DNA from: Zoogloea sp.
GTDB lineage: Bacteria; Pseudomonadota; Gammaproteobacteria; Burkholderiales; Rhodocyclaceae
NCBI GenBank assembly: GCA_016720685.1
Contig: JADKKC010000030.1
Coordinates: forward strand, 1 to 59,433
DNA: 59,433 nt
Direction of reading: 5' to 3'
The notes below the pieces were generated by a model. That model did not search any database, was not told the origin of the DNA, and saw only the letters and a list, made by a program, of their open reading frames with translations. Position 1 is the stretch's first letter. Each line of letters begins with the position of its first letter. The translations under genes were made by a program, and so were the position numbers. Below are positions 38,199-46,750 of the stretch, piece by piece.

Positions 38199-39737
38199 TC
38201 AGGGTTTGTCGTGCTTGCGCCGGTCTTGCCGGCATTCGTGCAGGCATTCGATGGAGCCGTCTTCGTGGGCGACTTCCAGGCGGGCGGCAAAGCCCCACAG
38301 GCGGGCGACGTGCTTGAGGACTTCCTCGGTGTCGCCAGCGAGCGGTCGGCGCAGGTAGGCCTGGTGGCGCAGGGTGAGGGAGCGGTCGCCGCGCAGGTCC
38401 ACGTTCCAGACTTGCAGGTTGGGCTCGCGGCTGCCGAGGTTGTAGTTGTCGGAGAGAATTTCGCGGACGCGGCGGTAGCCGGTTTCGTCGTGGATGGCGG
38501 AGATCTTGAGCTTGGGGTCCTTGTCGTCATCGAGAATGGCGAAGAGGCGGAAGTCGCGCATCACCTTGGGCGACAGAAACTGGGCGATAAAACTTTCGTC
38601 CTTGAAGTTGCGCATCGCGAAGTCGAAGGTTTCCTGCCAGTTGCTGCCGGCGATGTCGGGGAACCAGTGGCGGTCTTCATCCGTGGGGTGTTCGCAGATG
38701 CGGCGGATGTCCTGCCACATGGCAAAACCCAGGGCGTAAGGGTTGAGGCCCTGGTACCAGGGTTCGTTGTAGCCGGGCTGGTAGACGACGTTGGTGTGGG
38801 AGTGCAGGAACTCCATCATGAAGGTGTCGGACAGCAGGCCTTCATCGTAGAGGGTGTTGATGAGGGTGTAGTGCCAGAAAGTGGCCCAGCCTTCGTTCAT
38901 GACCTGGGTCTGGCGCTGGGGGAAGAAATACTGGCTGACCTTGCGCACGATGCGCACGACTTCGCGCTGCCAGGGTTCAAGCAGCGGGGCGTTCTTCTCG
39001 ATGAAATAAAGAAGGTTTTCCTGGGGCTCGGATGGAAAGCGGTGGTGTTCGACCGTGGGCGCCTTGGCGAGCTGGGTCGGCAGGGTGCGCCACAGGTCGT
39101 TGACCTGGCTTTGCAGGTATTCGGCGCGTTCGCGCTGGCGGGTGAGTTCTTTGGTGAGCGACAGTTTTGCCGGGCGCTTGTAGCGGTCGACGCCGACGTT
39201 CATCAGCGCGTGGCAGGAGTCCAGCAGCAGTTCCACTTCTTCTTCGCCGTGGCGCTCCTCGCATTCGGTGAGGTAGTTGCGGGCAAAGATCAGGTAATCG
39301 ACGATGGCGTCGGCATTGGTCCATTGCCGGAAAAGGTAATTGCCCTTGAAGAAGCTGTTGTGGCCGTAGGCGGCGTGGGCAATCACCAGGGCCTGCATCG
39401 TCATGGTGTTTTCTTCCATGAGGTAGGCGATGCAGGGGTTGGAGTTGATGACGATCTCGTAGGCGAGGCCCATCTGGCCGCGGCGATAGCCCTTTTCGGT
39501 TTGCAGGAAGCTCTTGCCGAAGGACCAGTGGTGGTAGTTGACCGGCATCCCGACCGACGAGTAGGCGTCCATCATCTGCTCGGATGTGATCAGCTCGACC
39601 TGGATCGGGTAGGTGTCGAGCTTGAACTCGCGGGCCACCCGGTCGATCTCGACGTGGTAGGCGTCGATGAGTTCGAAGCTCCATTCGCCGGGCGAGGGAA
39701 GCGGCTTCTTGCGCTTGGGTCTGCCTGGGGTGTTCAT
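38199..39737 (-). CDS. SpoVR-family protein (YcgB)
   Basis: The 512-residue protein matches the SpoVR family. Visible conserved stretches are YEIVINSNPCIAYLMEENT, HAAYGHNSFFKGNYLF and NEGWATFWHYTLINTLYDEGL. Their His/Glu arrangement resembles a metal-dependent protease-like site, but the biochemical role is not established. SpoVR is needed for spore cortex formation in Bacillus; in proteobacteria it belongs to the prkA-yeaH-spoVR stress/stationary-phase operon, as here. Its ATG overlaps the yeaH stop by 4 bases (ATGA), so translation is coupled. It is the last gene of the unit. Confidence 0.93.
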   Translation of the reverse strand: MNTPGRPKRKKPLPSPGEWSFELIDAYHVEIDRVAREFKLDTYPIQVELITSEQMMDAYSSVGMPVNYHHWSFGKSFLQTEKGYRRGQMGLAYEIVINSNPCIAYLMEENTMTMQALVIAHAAYGHNSFFKGNYLFRQWTNADAIVDYLIFARNYLTECEERHGEEEVELLLDSCHALMNVGVDRYKRPAKLSLTKELTRQRERAEYLQSQVNDLWRTLPTQLAKAPTVEHHRFPSEPQENLLYFIEKNAPLLEPWQREVVRIVRKVSQYFFPQRQTQVMNEGWATFWHYTLINTLYDEGLLSDTFMMEFLHSHTNVVYQPGYNEPWYQGLNPYALGFAMWQDIRRICEHPTDEDRHWFPDIAGSNWQETFDFAMRNFKDESFIAQFLSPKVMRDFRLFAILDDDKDPKLKISAIHDETGYRRVREILSDNYNLGSREPNLQVWNVDLRGDRSLTLRHQAYLRRPLAGDTEEVLKHVARLWGFAARLEVAHEDGSIECLHECRQDRRKHDKP

Positions 39738-41002
39738 GCCAGCTTCTTTTTGAAAAGTTCGCGGAACACCGGGTAGATGTCCGGCAGATTTTCGATGTGC
39801 TGCATTGCGAAGTTGGTGTGGGCGCCGAGCAGTTTTTCGTATTCGCGCCACAGGTTCTGCTGCTCGCCGCGGGTGATCTCGATGTAGGCGAAGTACTGCA
39901 CGAAGGGCAGGATGGTCTGGGCGAGCATTTCGCGGCAGTGGGGCGAGTCGTTGTCCCAGTTGTCGCCGTCGGAGGCCTGGGCCCCGTAGATGTTCCAGGC
40001 GCCGTTGGCGTAGCGTGAATGCAGGATTTCCTTCATCAGTTCCAGCGCGCTGGAAACCACCGTGCCGCCGGATTCCCGCGAGTGGAAGAAATCTTCTTCG
40101 TTCACTTCCTTGGCCACCGTGTGATGGCGGATGAAGACGATATCGATGTGTTCGTAAGTGCGGGTGAGGAAGAGGTAGAGCAGCATGAAGAAGCGCTTGG
40201 CGATGGACTTCTTTTCCTCGTCCATCGAACCGGACACGTCCATGATGCAGAACATCACCGCCTGGGTGGTGGGCTTGGGCACCTTGATGCGGTTGTTGTA
40301 GCGCAGATCGAAGGTGTCGATGAAGGGAATGGCGTCGATCTTGGCGCGCAGGATGCCGATCTCGTCCTTCAGGCGGACGACTTCAGGGTCGTCGTCAGGG
40401 CGGGTTTCGAGGAGCTCGTCGAGCTGCCGCTGCAGATCCCGCAGCCTGCCCTGGTAGGGCGAGGCGAGGGCCAGCCGGCGGCCCAGCGCGCCGCGCAGGG
40501 AACGCACCACGTTGATGTTGGCCGGCGTTCCGTCATTGGTGAAACCGGAGCGCTGGCTCTTGTATTCCTGGATGCGGGCGAGCTGGGTTTTGACGAGATT
40601 GGGCAGCGCGAGGTCGTCGAAAAAAACATCGAGGAATTCCTCGCGGGACAGGTTGAAGACGAAGTCGTCCTCGCCTTCGCCGTCCTTGCTGGCTTTGCCC
40701 TTGCCCGAACCCCCGCCGGCGCCGCCCTGTGGGCGATTGACCTGGTCGCCGGTCGAGAACTGGTCGTTGCCGGTGAATACCGTTTCCCAGATTCCGCCGC
40801 GGCCATGGCGAAATCGGGGCTCGGACAAATCCTTGCCGGGAATGGAGACGCTCTCGCCGTTATCCAGATCCTTGATCGAGCGGCCGGAAATTGCATCGGC
40901 CACGGCTTCGCGGATCTGGTGCTTGAAGCGGCGCATGAATCGCTGCCGGTTGACGGCGCTTTTGTTGCGGCTGTCGAAGCGGCGGTCGATGATCCGTACC
41001 AT
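39734..41002 (-). CDS. yeaH: YeaH/YhbH family protein (DUF444, VWA-like)
   Basis: The 422-residue protein starts MVRIIDRRFDSRNKSAVNR, the typical DUF444 start. A basic N-terminal region is followed by a Gly/Lys-rich linker near residues 95-115 and a C-terminal VWA-like domain with an intact metal-site motif MDVSGSMD near 255. It is encoded between prkA and spoVR, as in E. coli yeaG-yeaH, where it works with the PrkA kinase in stress and nitrogen-starvation responses; the mechanism is unresolved. The ATG at 41002 is 47 bases after the prkA stop. An in-frame upstream start is rejected because it would overlap prkA. Confidence 0.94.
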   Translation of the reverse strand: MVRIIDRRFDSRNKSAVNRQRFMRRFKHQIREAVADAISGRSIKDLDNGESVSIPGKDLSEPRFRHGRGGIWETVFTGNDQFSTGDQVNRPQGGAGGGSGKGKASKDGEGEDDFVFNLSREEFLDVFFDDLALPNLVKTQLARIQEYKSQRSGFTNDGTPANINVVRSLRGALGRRLALASPYQGRLRDLQRQLDELLETRPDDDPEVVRLKDEIGILRAKIDAIPFIDTFDLRYNNRIKVPKPTTQAVMFCIMDVSGSMDEEKKSIAKRFFMLLYLFLTRTYEHIDIVFIRHHTVAKEVNEEDFFHSRESGGTVVSSALELMKEILHSRYANGAWNIYGAQASDGDNWDNDSPHCREMLAQTILPFVQYFAYIEITRGEQQNLWREYEKLLGAHTNFAMQHIENLPDIYPVFRELFKKKLA

Positions 41003-41049
41003 TCGGGCCTCCCGAACTTTTGGCGTTCCGCCGGCTGGCCGGCGGGTCG

Positions 41050-42972
41050 TCAAGACGACTTGCGAACGCGCAGGTACCACTCGCACAGCAAGCGGACCTG
41101 CTTCTCGGTGTAGCCCTTTTCGATCATCCGATTGACGAAGTTCTGGTGCTTCTTCTGGTCGTCGCCGCTGGCTTTGGCATTGAAGCTGATCACCGGCAGG
41201 AGGTCTTCGGTATTCGAGAACATCTTCTTCTCGATCACCGCGCGGAGCTTTTCGTAGCTGGTCCAGCTCGGGTTCTTGCCGCTGTTCTTGGCCCGGGCGC
41301 GCAGCACGAAGTTCACCACCTCGTTGCGGAAATCCTTCGGGTTGCTGATGCCAGCCGGCTTCTCGATTTTTTCCAGCTCGTCGTTGAGGGCGTTGCGGTC
41401 GAGAATCTCGCCGGTGTTCTGGTCGCGGTATTCCTGGTCCTGGATCCAGAAATCGGCGTAGGTGACATAGCGGTCGAAAATGTTCTGGCCGTATTCGCTG
41501 TAGCTTTCAAGGTAAGCCGTCTGGATTTCCTTGCCGATGAATTCGGCGTAGCGCGGGGCGAGGAATTCCTTGATGAAGGCCAGGTACTTGGATTCGTTTT
41601 CGGGCGGGTATTGTTCCTGGGCGATCTGCTGTTCGAGAACGTACATCAGGTGCACCGGGTTGGCGGCAACTTCACGGTGATCGAAGTTGAACACCTTGGA
41701 CAAGACCTTGAAGGCAAAGCGGGTGGAGAGGCCGGTCATGCCTTCATCGACGCCGGCGTAGTCGCGGTATTCCTGGTAGTTCTTGGCCTTGGGGTCGGTG
41801 TCCTTCAGGTTTTCACCGTCGTAGACCCGCATCTTCGAAAAGAGGCTGGAGTTTTCGGGTTCCTTGACCCGCGAGAGCACCGCAAACTGCGCCATCATCT
41901 TCAGGGTGTCGGGCGCGCAGGGCGCCTGCGACAGCGAGCTGTTGGCCAGCAGTTTTTCGTAGATGCGCACTTCGTCCGAGACGCGCAGGCAGTAGGGCAC
42001 CTTCACGGTGTAGATGCGGTCGAGGAAAGCCTCGTTGTTGCGGTTGTTCTTGAAGGCCGTCCATTCCGACTCGTTGGAGTGGGCCATCACGATGCCGTCG
42101 AAGGGAATCGCCCCGAAACCCTCGGTGCCCTTGTAATTGCCTTCCTGGGTGGCGGTAAGGAGCGGATGGAGCACCTTGATCGGCGCCTTGAACATTTCGA
42201 CGAACTCAAGCAGCCCGCGGTTGGCCAGGCACAGGCCGCCCGAGTAGGAATAGGCGTCCGGATCATCCTGGGAGTATTGCTCCAGCTTGCGGATGTCGAT
42301 CTTGCCAACCAGCGAGGAGATGTCCTGGTTGTTCTCGTCGCCCGGCTCGGTCTTGGCCACCGCAACCTGGCGCAGCACCGAGGGCCGCAGCTTGACGACG
42401 CGGAACTTGGTGATGTCGCCGTTGAACTCGTGCAGCCGCTTGACCGCCCACGGGCTCATGATCGTGGCGAGGTAGCGCCGCGGGATGCCGTAGTCGGCCT
42501 CGAGAATGCGGCCGTCTTCATCCACATTGAAAAGGCCCAGCGGCGATTCATGCACCGGCGAACCCTTGATGGCGTAGAACGGAACCTTCTCGACCAGGCT
42601 CTTGAGCTTTTCGGCCAGCGAACTCTTGCCGCCGCCCACCGGGCCGAGGAGGTAGAGGATCTGCTTCTTCTCCTCCAGCCCCTGCGCCGCATGCCGGAAA
42701 TACGACACGATGTTCTCGATCGATTCCTCCATTCCGTAAAAATCGCGGAAGGCTGGATAGATCTTGATCATCTTGTTGGAAAAAATGCGCGACCTGCGCG
42801 GGTCGAGACGGGTGTCGACGAGTTCAGGTTCTCCGATCGCCTGCAGCATGCGTTCGGCCGACGTGGCGTAGGCGATCGGGTCGGACTTGCACAGCTCCAG
42901 GTATTCCTGAACCGATATTTCCTCTTCCCGGGCCGACTCGTAACGGTTCTGGAAGCTGGTAAAGATACTCAT
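41050..42972 (-). CDS. prkA: PrkA serine protein kinase (YeaG)
   Basis: The 640-residue protein has a PrkA AAA+ domain with Walker A GPVGGGKS at residues 110-117, and a C-terminal PrkA kinase-like domain. It is the lead gene of prkA-yeaH-spoVR. In E. coli YeaG is induced under RpoS and sustained nitrogen starvation and binds ATP; PrkA of Bacillus has been described both as a kinase and as an ATP-dependent protease. The ATG at 42972 has AGGAGA about 6 bases upstream and gives the family start MSIFTSFQNRYES. Length is as expected. It is divergent from tig across about 400 bases. Confidence 0.96.
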   Translation of the reverse strand: MSIFTSFQNRYESAREEEISVQEYLELCKSDPIAYATSAERMLQAIGEPELVDTRLDPRRSRIFSNKMIKIYPAFRDFYGMEESIENIVSYFRHAAQGLEEKKQILYLLGPVGGGKSSLAEKLKSLVEKVPFYAIKGSPVHESPLGLFNVDEDGRILEADYGIPRRYLATIMSPWAVKRLHEFNGDITKFRVVKLRPSVLRQVAVAKTEPGDENNQDISSLVGKIDIRKLEQYSQDDPDAYSYSGGLCLANRGLLEFVEMFKAPIKVLHPLLTATQEGNYKGTEGFGAIPFDGIVMAHSNESEWTAFKNNRNNEAFLDRIYTVKVPYCLRVSDEVRIYEKLLANSSLSQAPCAPDTLKMMAQFAVLSRVKEPENSSLFSKMRVYDGENLKDTDPKAKNYQEYRDYAGVDEGMTGLSTRFAFKVLSKVFNFDHREVAANPVHLMYVLEQQIAQEQYPPENESKYLAFIKEFLAPRYAEFIGKEIQTAYLESYSEYGQNIFDRYVTYADFWIQDQEYRDQNTGEILDRNALNDELEKIEKPAGISNPKDFRNEVVNFVLRARAKNSGKNPSWTSYEKLRAVIEKKMFSNTEDLLPVISFNAKASGDDQKKHQNFVNRMIEKGYTEKQVRLLCEWYLRVRKSS

Positions 42973-43380
42973 CAGATGTCTCCTGAAACAGGTGCCCCGT
43001 TCGGGCACCGGATTCGCCGTCGCCTGCAGCGCAGAAGTTGGCGCGTGACGCAGATCGCTTGCTGAGTACCTCGTCGGCCCGCGGATTGACCGCCAAGGCT
43101 GAGGATTCCGGGTGTTCCATCTCATGTGATAGTGCAAAGGAGAGGTGAGTTCCATGAATTCACCGGGAGTTTTTCACGCTCGATGCTCTGGAACCACGCA
43201 TTGGCGCGGCATTGCTAGAGGTGCTGCGAGCCAATCAAGGGCCTGTGATAGACTAAAGGTTTTTCCGACGACTTCATTGAAGTCCGGGTGGGAAATACAC
43301 GGGTTGGGGCACGGGTTTTGCTCCGTGGCCACCGCCCGTTTCGCCAAGCGTTTTTGTCCAGAGACCGAACAGGAATTTTC
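42973..43380. other. Divergent intergenic region between prkA and tig
   Basis: This 408-base region must hold promoters for both prkA and tig. An extended -10-like TGATAGACT lies about 135 bases before tig (near 43248-43256) without a good -35. I found no RNA gene, conserved hairpin or small reading frame with a ribosome-binding site. A degenerate RpoS- or sigma-54-type promoter for prkA cannot be confirmed by eye. Confidence 0.4.
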
Positions 43381-44685
43381 ATGAGCAACCAGGAAACCGT
43401 GGTGAGCGCGCTCGAGCGCCGTATTGACATGTCCGTGCCGCTGGCCGATATCGAAAAGGATGTGGAGGCCCGCCTCAAGCAGATGGCCCGCACCGTCAAG
43501 ATGCCGGGCTTCCGCCCGGGCAAGGTTCCGTTCCGTATGGTGGCCCAGTCTTACGGCCAGCAGGCCCGCTCCGAAGCCATCGGCGCCGCTGTCGAGCGCG
43601 TGCTCGGCGAGCAGATCCGTGCCCTTGGCCTGCGCGTTGCCGGCTACCCGAGCATCGAGCCGAAGGATGTCACCGGCACCGAAGCGCTGGAATTCACCGC
43701 CGTGTTCGAGGTCTATCCGGAAGTGTCGATCGCCGATGTGAGCGCCCAGGAAGTCGAGCGCCCGCTGCTTGAAGTCGGCGATGCCGAAGTCGACCAGACC
43801 CTCGAAGTCCTGCGCAAGCAGCGCACCACCTTCGCCGCCGTCGAGCGTGCCGCCCAGGATGGCGACCGCGTGGTCGTCGACTTCACCGGCCGCAAGGACG
43901 GTGTCGAATTCGAAGGCGGCAAGGCCTCCGATTTCGCCTTCGTGATCGGCGCAGGCCAGATGCTCAAGGATTTCGAAACCGCTGTGCTCGGCCTGAATGC
44001 CGGCGACAGCAAGACTTTCGACATGACCTTCCCGGCTGATTACCACGCTGGCAATCTGGCCGGCCAGACGGTCCAGTTCGACGTGGTGGTGAAGAAGGTT
44101 GAAGAGCCCAAGCTGCCCGAGGTCGATGCCGAGTTCGCCAAGTCCCTGGGTATCGCCGACGGCGATGTCGCCAAGATGCGCGAAGAAGTGAAGGGCAACC
44201 TCGAGCGCGAAGTGAAGCGTCGCATCCAGGCCAAGATCAAGGAGCGCGTCATGAACGTGCTGATCGAGACCAACCCGATCGAAGTGCCGAAGGCGCTGGT
44301 CGATCAGGAATCCCAGCAGCTGGCTGAAAACGCCAAGAAGGATTTCGAAGCCCGCGGCATGCAGACCAAGGATCTGCCGATCGACGCCGGTTGGTTCACC
44401 GAGCAGGCTGCCCGCCGCGTCAAGCTCGGCCTGATCATGTCCGAGCTGGTCAAGAGCAAGGAACTCCACGCCAAGCCCGAGCAGATCCGTGCCACCATTG
44501 AAGACTTTGCCGCCAGCTACGAAGATCCGAGCGAGGTGGTGAGTTGGTATTACTCCCAGCCCCAGCGCCTGGCCCAGGCCGAAGCGCTGGTGATCGAAGA
44601 CAACGTGGTGGAGTGGGTCGTCAGCAACGCCAAGACGACCGACAAGGCCACCTCCTTTGACGACCTGATGGGCAATGCGGCTTAA
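43381..44685 (+). CDS. tig: Trigger factor (ribosome-associated chaperone and prolyl isomerase)
   Basis: The 434-residue protein has an N-terminal ribosome-binding domain (about 1-115) with the signature MPGFRPGKVPFRM, containing the G-F-R-x-G-K-x-P loop. An FKBP-type PPIase domain follows (about 150-245, with DRVVVDFTGRKDG), then a C-terminal chaperone arm. It binds nascent chains at the exit tunnel. It stands directly upstream of clpP and clpX, a near-universal order linking folding and degradation. The ATG at 43381 gives the family-like start; upstream in-frame starts lie in the intergenic region. Confidence 0.97.
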   Translation: MSNQETVVSALERRIDMSVPLADIEKDVEARLKQMARTVKMPGFRPGKVPFRMVAQSYGQQARSEAIGAAVERVLGEQIRALGLRVAGYPSIEPKDVTGTEALEFTAVFEVYPEVSIADVSAQEVERPLLEVGDAEVDQTLEVLRKQRTTFAAVERAAQDGDRVVVDFTGRKDGVEFEGGKASDFAFVIGAGQMLKDFETAVLGLNAGDSKTFDMTFPADYHAGNLAGQTVQFDVVVKKVEEPKLPEVDAEFAKSLGIADGDVAKMREEVKGNLEREVKRRIQAKIKERVMNVLIETNPIEVPKALVDQESQQLAENAKKDFEARGMQTKDLPIDAGWFTEQAARRVKLGLIMSELVKSKELHAKPEQIRATIEDFAASYEDPSEVVSWYYSQPQRLAQAEALVIEDNVVEWVVSNAKTTDKATSFDDLMGNAA

Positions 44686-44710
44686 TTTCCGCGAAGAGAG
44701 CGACGTTTAA

Positions 44711-45355
44711 ATGAATCCAATGACACCCCCGTATTCTCAAAGTGACTGGAATCCGGTCGGCCTCGGCCTCATTCCGATGGTGGTCGAGCAGAGCGGTCGC
44801 GGCGAGCGGTCCTACGACATCTACTCGCGTCTGCTCAAGGAGCGGGTGGTGTTTTTGGTGGGCCCCGTCAATGACATCACGGCCAACCTGATCGTCGCCC
44901 AGTTCCTGTTCCTTGAATCCGAAAATCCGGACAAGGACATTTTCTTCTACATCAACTCCCCCGGCGGTTCGGTCACGGCCGGCATGGCGATCTACGACAC
45001 CATGCAGTTCATCAAGCCGAACGTGAGCACCCTGTGCATCGGGCAGGCGGCCAGCATGGGCGCCTTTCTGCTGGCGGCCGGCGAAAAGGGCAAGCGTTTC
45101 TCGCTGCCCAACTCGCGGGTCATGATTCACCAGCCGCTCGGCGGTTTTCAGGGCCAGGCCTCGGATATCGAAATCCACGCCCGCGAAATCCTGGCGCTGC
45201 GCGCCAAGCTCAACGGCATGCTGGCCAAGCACACCGGTCAGTCGATCGAAAGCATCGAACGGGATACCGACCGGGACAACTTCATGTCTGCGGAAGACGC
45301 GGTGCGCTACGGTCTGGTGGACAAAGTCCTGACCAGTCGCGCCGAAGCGGCTTGA
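44711..45355 (+). CDS. clpP: ATP-dependent Clp protease proteolytic subunit
   Basis: The 214-residue serine protease has the catalytic Ser in GQAASMGAF (about residue 115), the His in VMIHQPLGG (about 140) and the Asp near 189. It forms the tetradecameric chamber that works with ClpX or ClpA. The N-terminal 15-20 residues are a short propeptide-like segment before LGLIPMVVEQ. It follows tig after 25 bases and precedes clpX by 37, with a GAAGAGAG ribosome-binding region. Probably co-transcribed with both. Confidence 0.98.
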   Translation: MNPMTPPYSQSDWNPVGLGLIPMVVEQSGRGERSYDIYSRLLKERVVFLVGPVNDITANLIVAQFLFLESENPDKDIFFYINSPGGSVTAGMAIYDTMQFIKPNVSTLCIGQAASMGAFLLAAGEKGKRFSLPNSRVMIHQPLGGFQGQASDIEIHAREILALRAKLNGMLAKHTGQSIESIERDTDRDNFMSAEDAVRYGLVDKVLTSRAEAA

Positions 45356-45392
45356 TCCTCCCCTAGCATCAGTACAGAGAGAAAGGGCAGTA

Positions 45393-46664
45393 ATGGCGGA
45401 CAAGAAAACGAGCGGAGAAAAGCTCCTTTATTGCTCGTTCTGCGGCAAGAGCCAACACGAGGTCCGCAAGCTGATTGCGGGCCCGTCCGTGTTCATCTGC
45501 GATGAATGCATCGAGCTCTGCAACGACATCATTCGCGATGAAATTACTGCAGATACCGGCGGCGCCAAGGGCGTCAAGGGCGAGCTTCCGTCACCCCGCG
45601 AGATCAGCGAGATCCTCGACCAGTATGTGATTGGTCAGGGCCCGGCCAAGCGCATCCTCGCCGTGGCGGTGTACAACCACTACAAGCGACTGCGTCACCT
45701 GTCCAAGACCCATGACGATGTCGAGCTGTCGAAGAGCAACATCCTGCTGGTCGGCCCCACCGGCTCCGGCAAGACGCTCCTCGCCCAGACGCTGGCTCGC
45801 CTTCTCAACGTGCCTTTCGTGATGGCGGATGCGACGACGCTCACCGAAGCCGGCTATGTCGGCGAGGACGTCGAGAACATCATCCAGAAGCTCTTGCAAA
45901 AGTGCGACTACGATGTGGACAAGGCGCAACAGGGCATCGTTTACATCGACGAAATCGACAAGATTTCCCGCAAGTCCGACAACCCGTCGATCACCCGCGA
46001 CGTGTCCGGCGAAGGCGTCCAGCAGGCACTGCTGAAGCTGATCGAAGGCACCATCGCATCGGTGCCGCCGCAGGGCGGGCGCAAGCATCCGAACCAGGAT
46101 TTCGTGCAGGTGGATACCACCAACATCCTGTTCGTCTGTGGCGGTGCGTTCGATGGTCTCGACAAGGTGATCCGCAACCGTACCGAGAAGTTCGGGATCG
46201 GTTTCGGTGCCGAAGTGAAGAGTCGCGAGAACAAGAACATCTCCGAGTCCCTGCGTGAAGTGGAACCGGGTGACCTGATCAAGTTCGGCCTCATCCCCGA
46301 ACTGATCGGTCGTCTGCCGGTGGTCGCCACGTTGCAGGAACTCGACGAGGAAGCGCTCATCCAGATTCTCGTCGAACCTAAAAACGCGCTCATCAAGCAA
46401 TACCAGAAACTGTTCTCGATGGAAGGTGTCGAACTCGAAGTGCGTCCGGCGGCCCTGCAGGCGATTGCCCGCAAGGCCCTGAAACGCAAGACGGGTGCCC
46501 GCGGCCTGCGTTCGATCCTTGAAGGCACGCTGCTCGACACCATGTATGAATTGCCGTCCATGGAGAATGTGTCCAAAGTAGTGATCGACGAAGGCATGAT
46601 CGACGGCGGCACCAAGCCGATCCTGATCTACGCCGATCAGCCCAAGGTCTCCGGCTCCAACTGA
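45393..46664 (+). CDS. clpX: ATP-dependent Clp protease ATP-binding subunit ClpX
   Basis: The 423-residue AAA+ unfoldase has an N-terminal C4 zinc-binding domain (CSFCGKSQ and CDECIELC, residues about 13-40) that binds substrates and adaptors. Walker A GPTGSGKT lies near 120-127 and Walker B VYIDEIDK near 181-188. The ClpP-docking IGF-type loop (KFGIGFGAEV) is visible near 266-275. It is full length. A purine-rich AGAGAGAAAGGG precedes the ATG. It is followed by lon after 86 bases that hold a heat-shock-type promoter. Confidence 0.98.
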   Translation: MADKKTSGEKLLYCSFCGKSQHEVRKLIAGPSVFICDECIELCNDIIRDEITADTGGAKGVKGELPSPREISEILDQYVIGQGPAKRILAVAVYNHYKRLRHLSKTHDDVELSKSNILLVGPTGSGKTLLAQTLARLLNVPFVMADATTLTEAGYVGEDVENIIQKLLQKCDYDVDKAQQGIVYIDEIDKISRKSDNPSITRDVSGEGVQQALLKLIEGTIASVPPQGGRKHPNQDFVQVDTTNILFVCGGAFDGLDKVIRNRTEKFGIGFGAEVKSRENKNISESLREVEPGDLIKFGLIPELIGRLPVVATLQELDEEALIQILVEPKNALIKQYQKLFSMEGVELEVRPAALQAIARKALKRKTGARGLRSILEGTLLDTMYELPSMENVSKVVIDEGMIDGGTKPILIYADQPKVSGSN

Positions 46665-46692
46665 CATCGAGCAGAAGTTTTTTTCCGGACTG

Positions 46693-46721
46693 CTTGAATT
46701 GATGTCACTAGGGCCCCATAT
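46693..46721 (+). promoter_or_regulatory. Candidate sigma-32 (heat-shock) promoter of lon
   Basis: CTTGAA (46693-46698), a 15-base spacer and CCCCATAT (46714-46721) match the known sigma-32 consensus (CTTGAA, 13-17 bases, CCCCATnT). Transcription would start about 20-25 bases before the lon ATG at 46751. Lon is heat-inducible in many proteobacteria. Confidence 0.75.
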
Positions 46722-46733
46722 GGGGCCTTAGTG
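46706..46733 (+). terminator. Palindromic hairpin between clpX and lon
   Basis: A 12-bp stem with one G-T pair (46706-46717 with 46722-46733) and an ATAT loop is followed by CCTTTTAAGG. It could end part of the clpX transcripts. It also contains the sigma-32 -10 element. Confidence 0.5.
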
Positions 46734-46750
46734 CCTTTTAAGGAATAATC

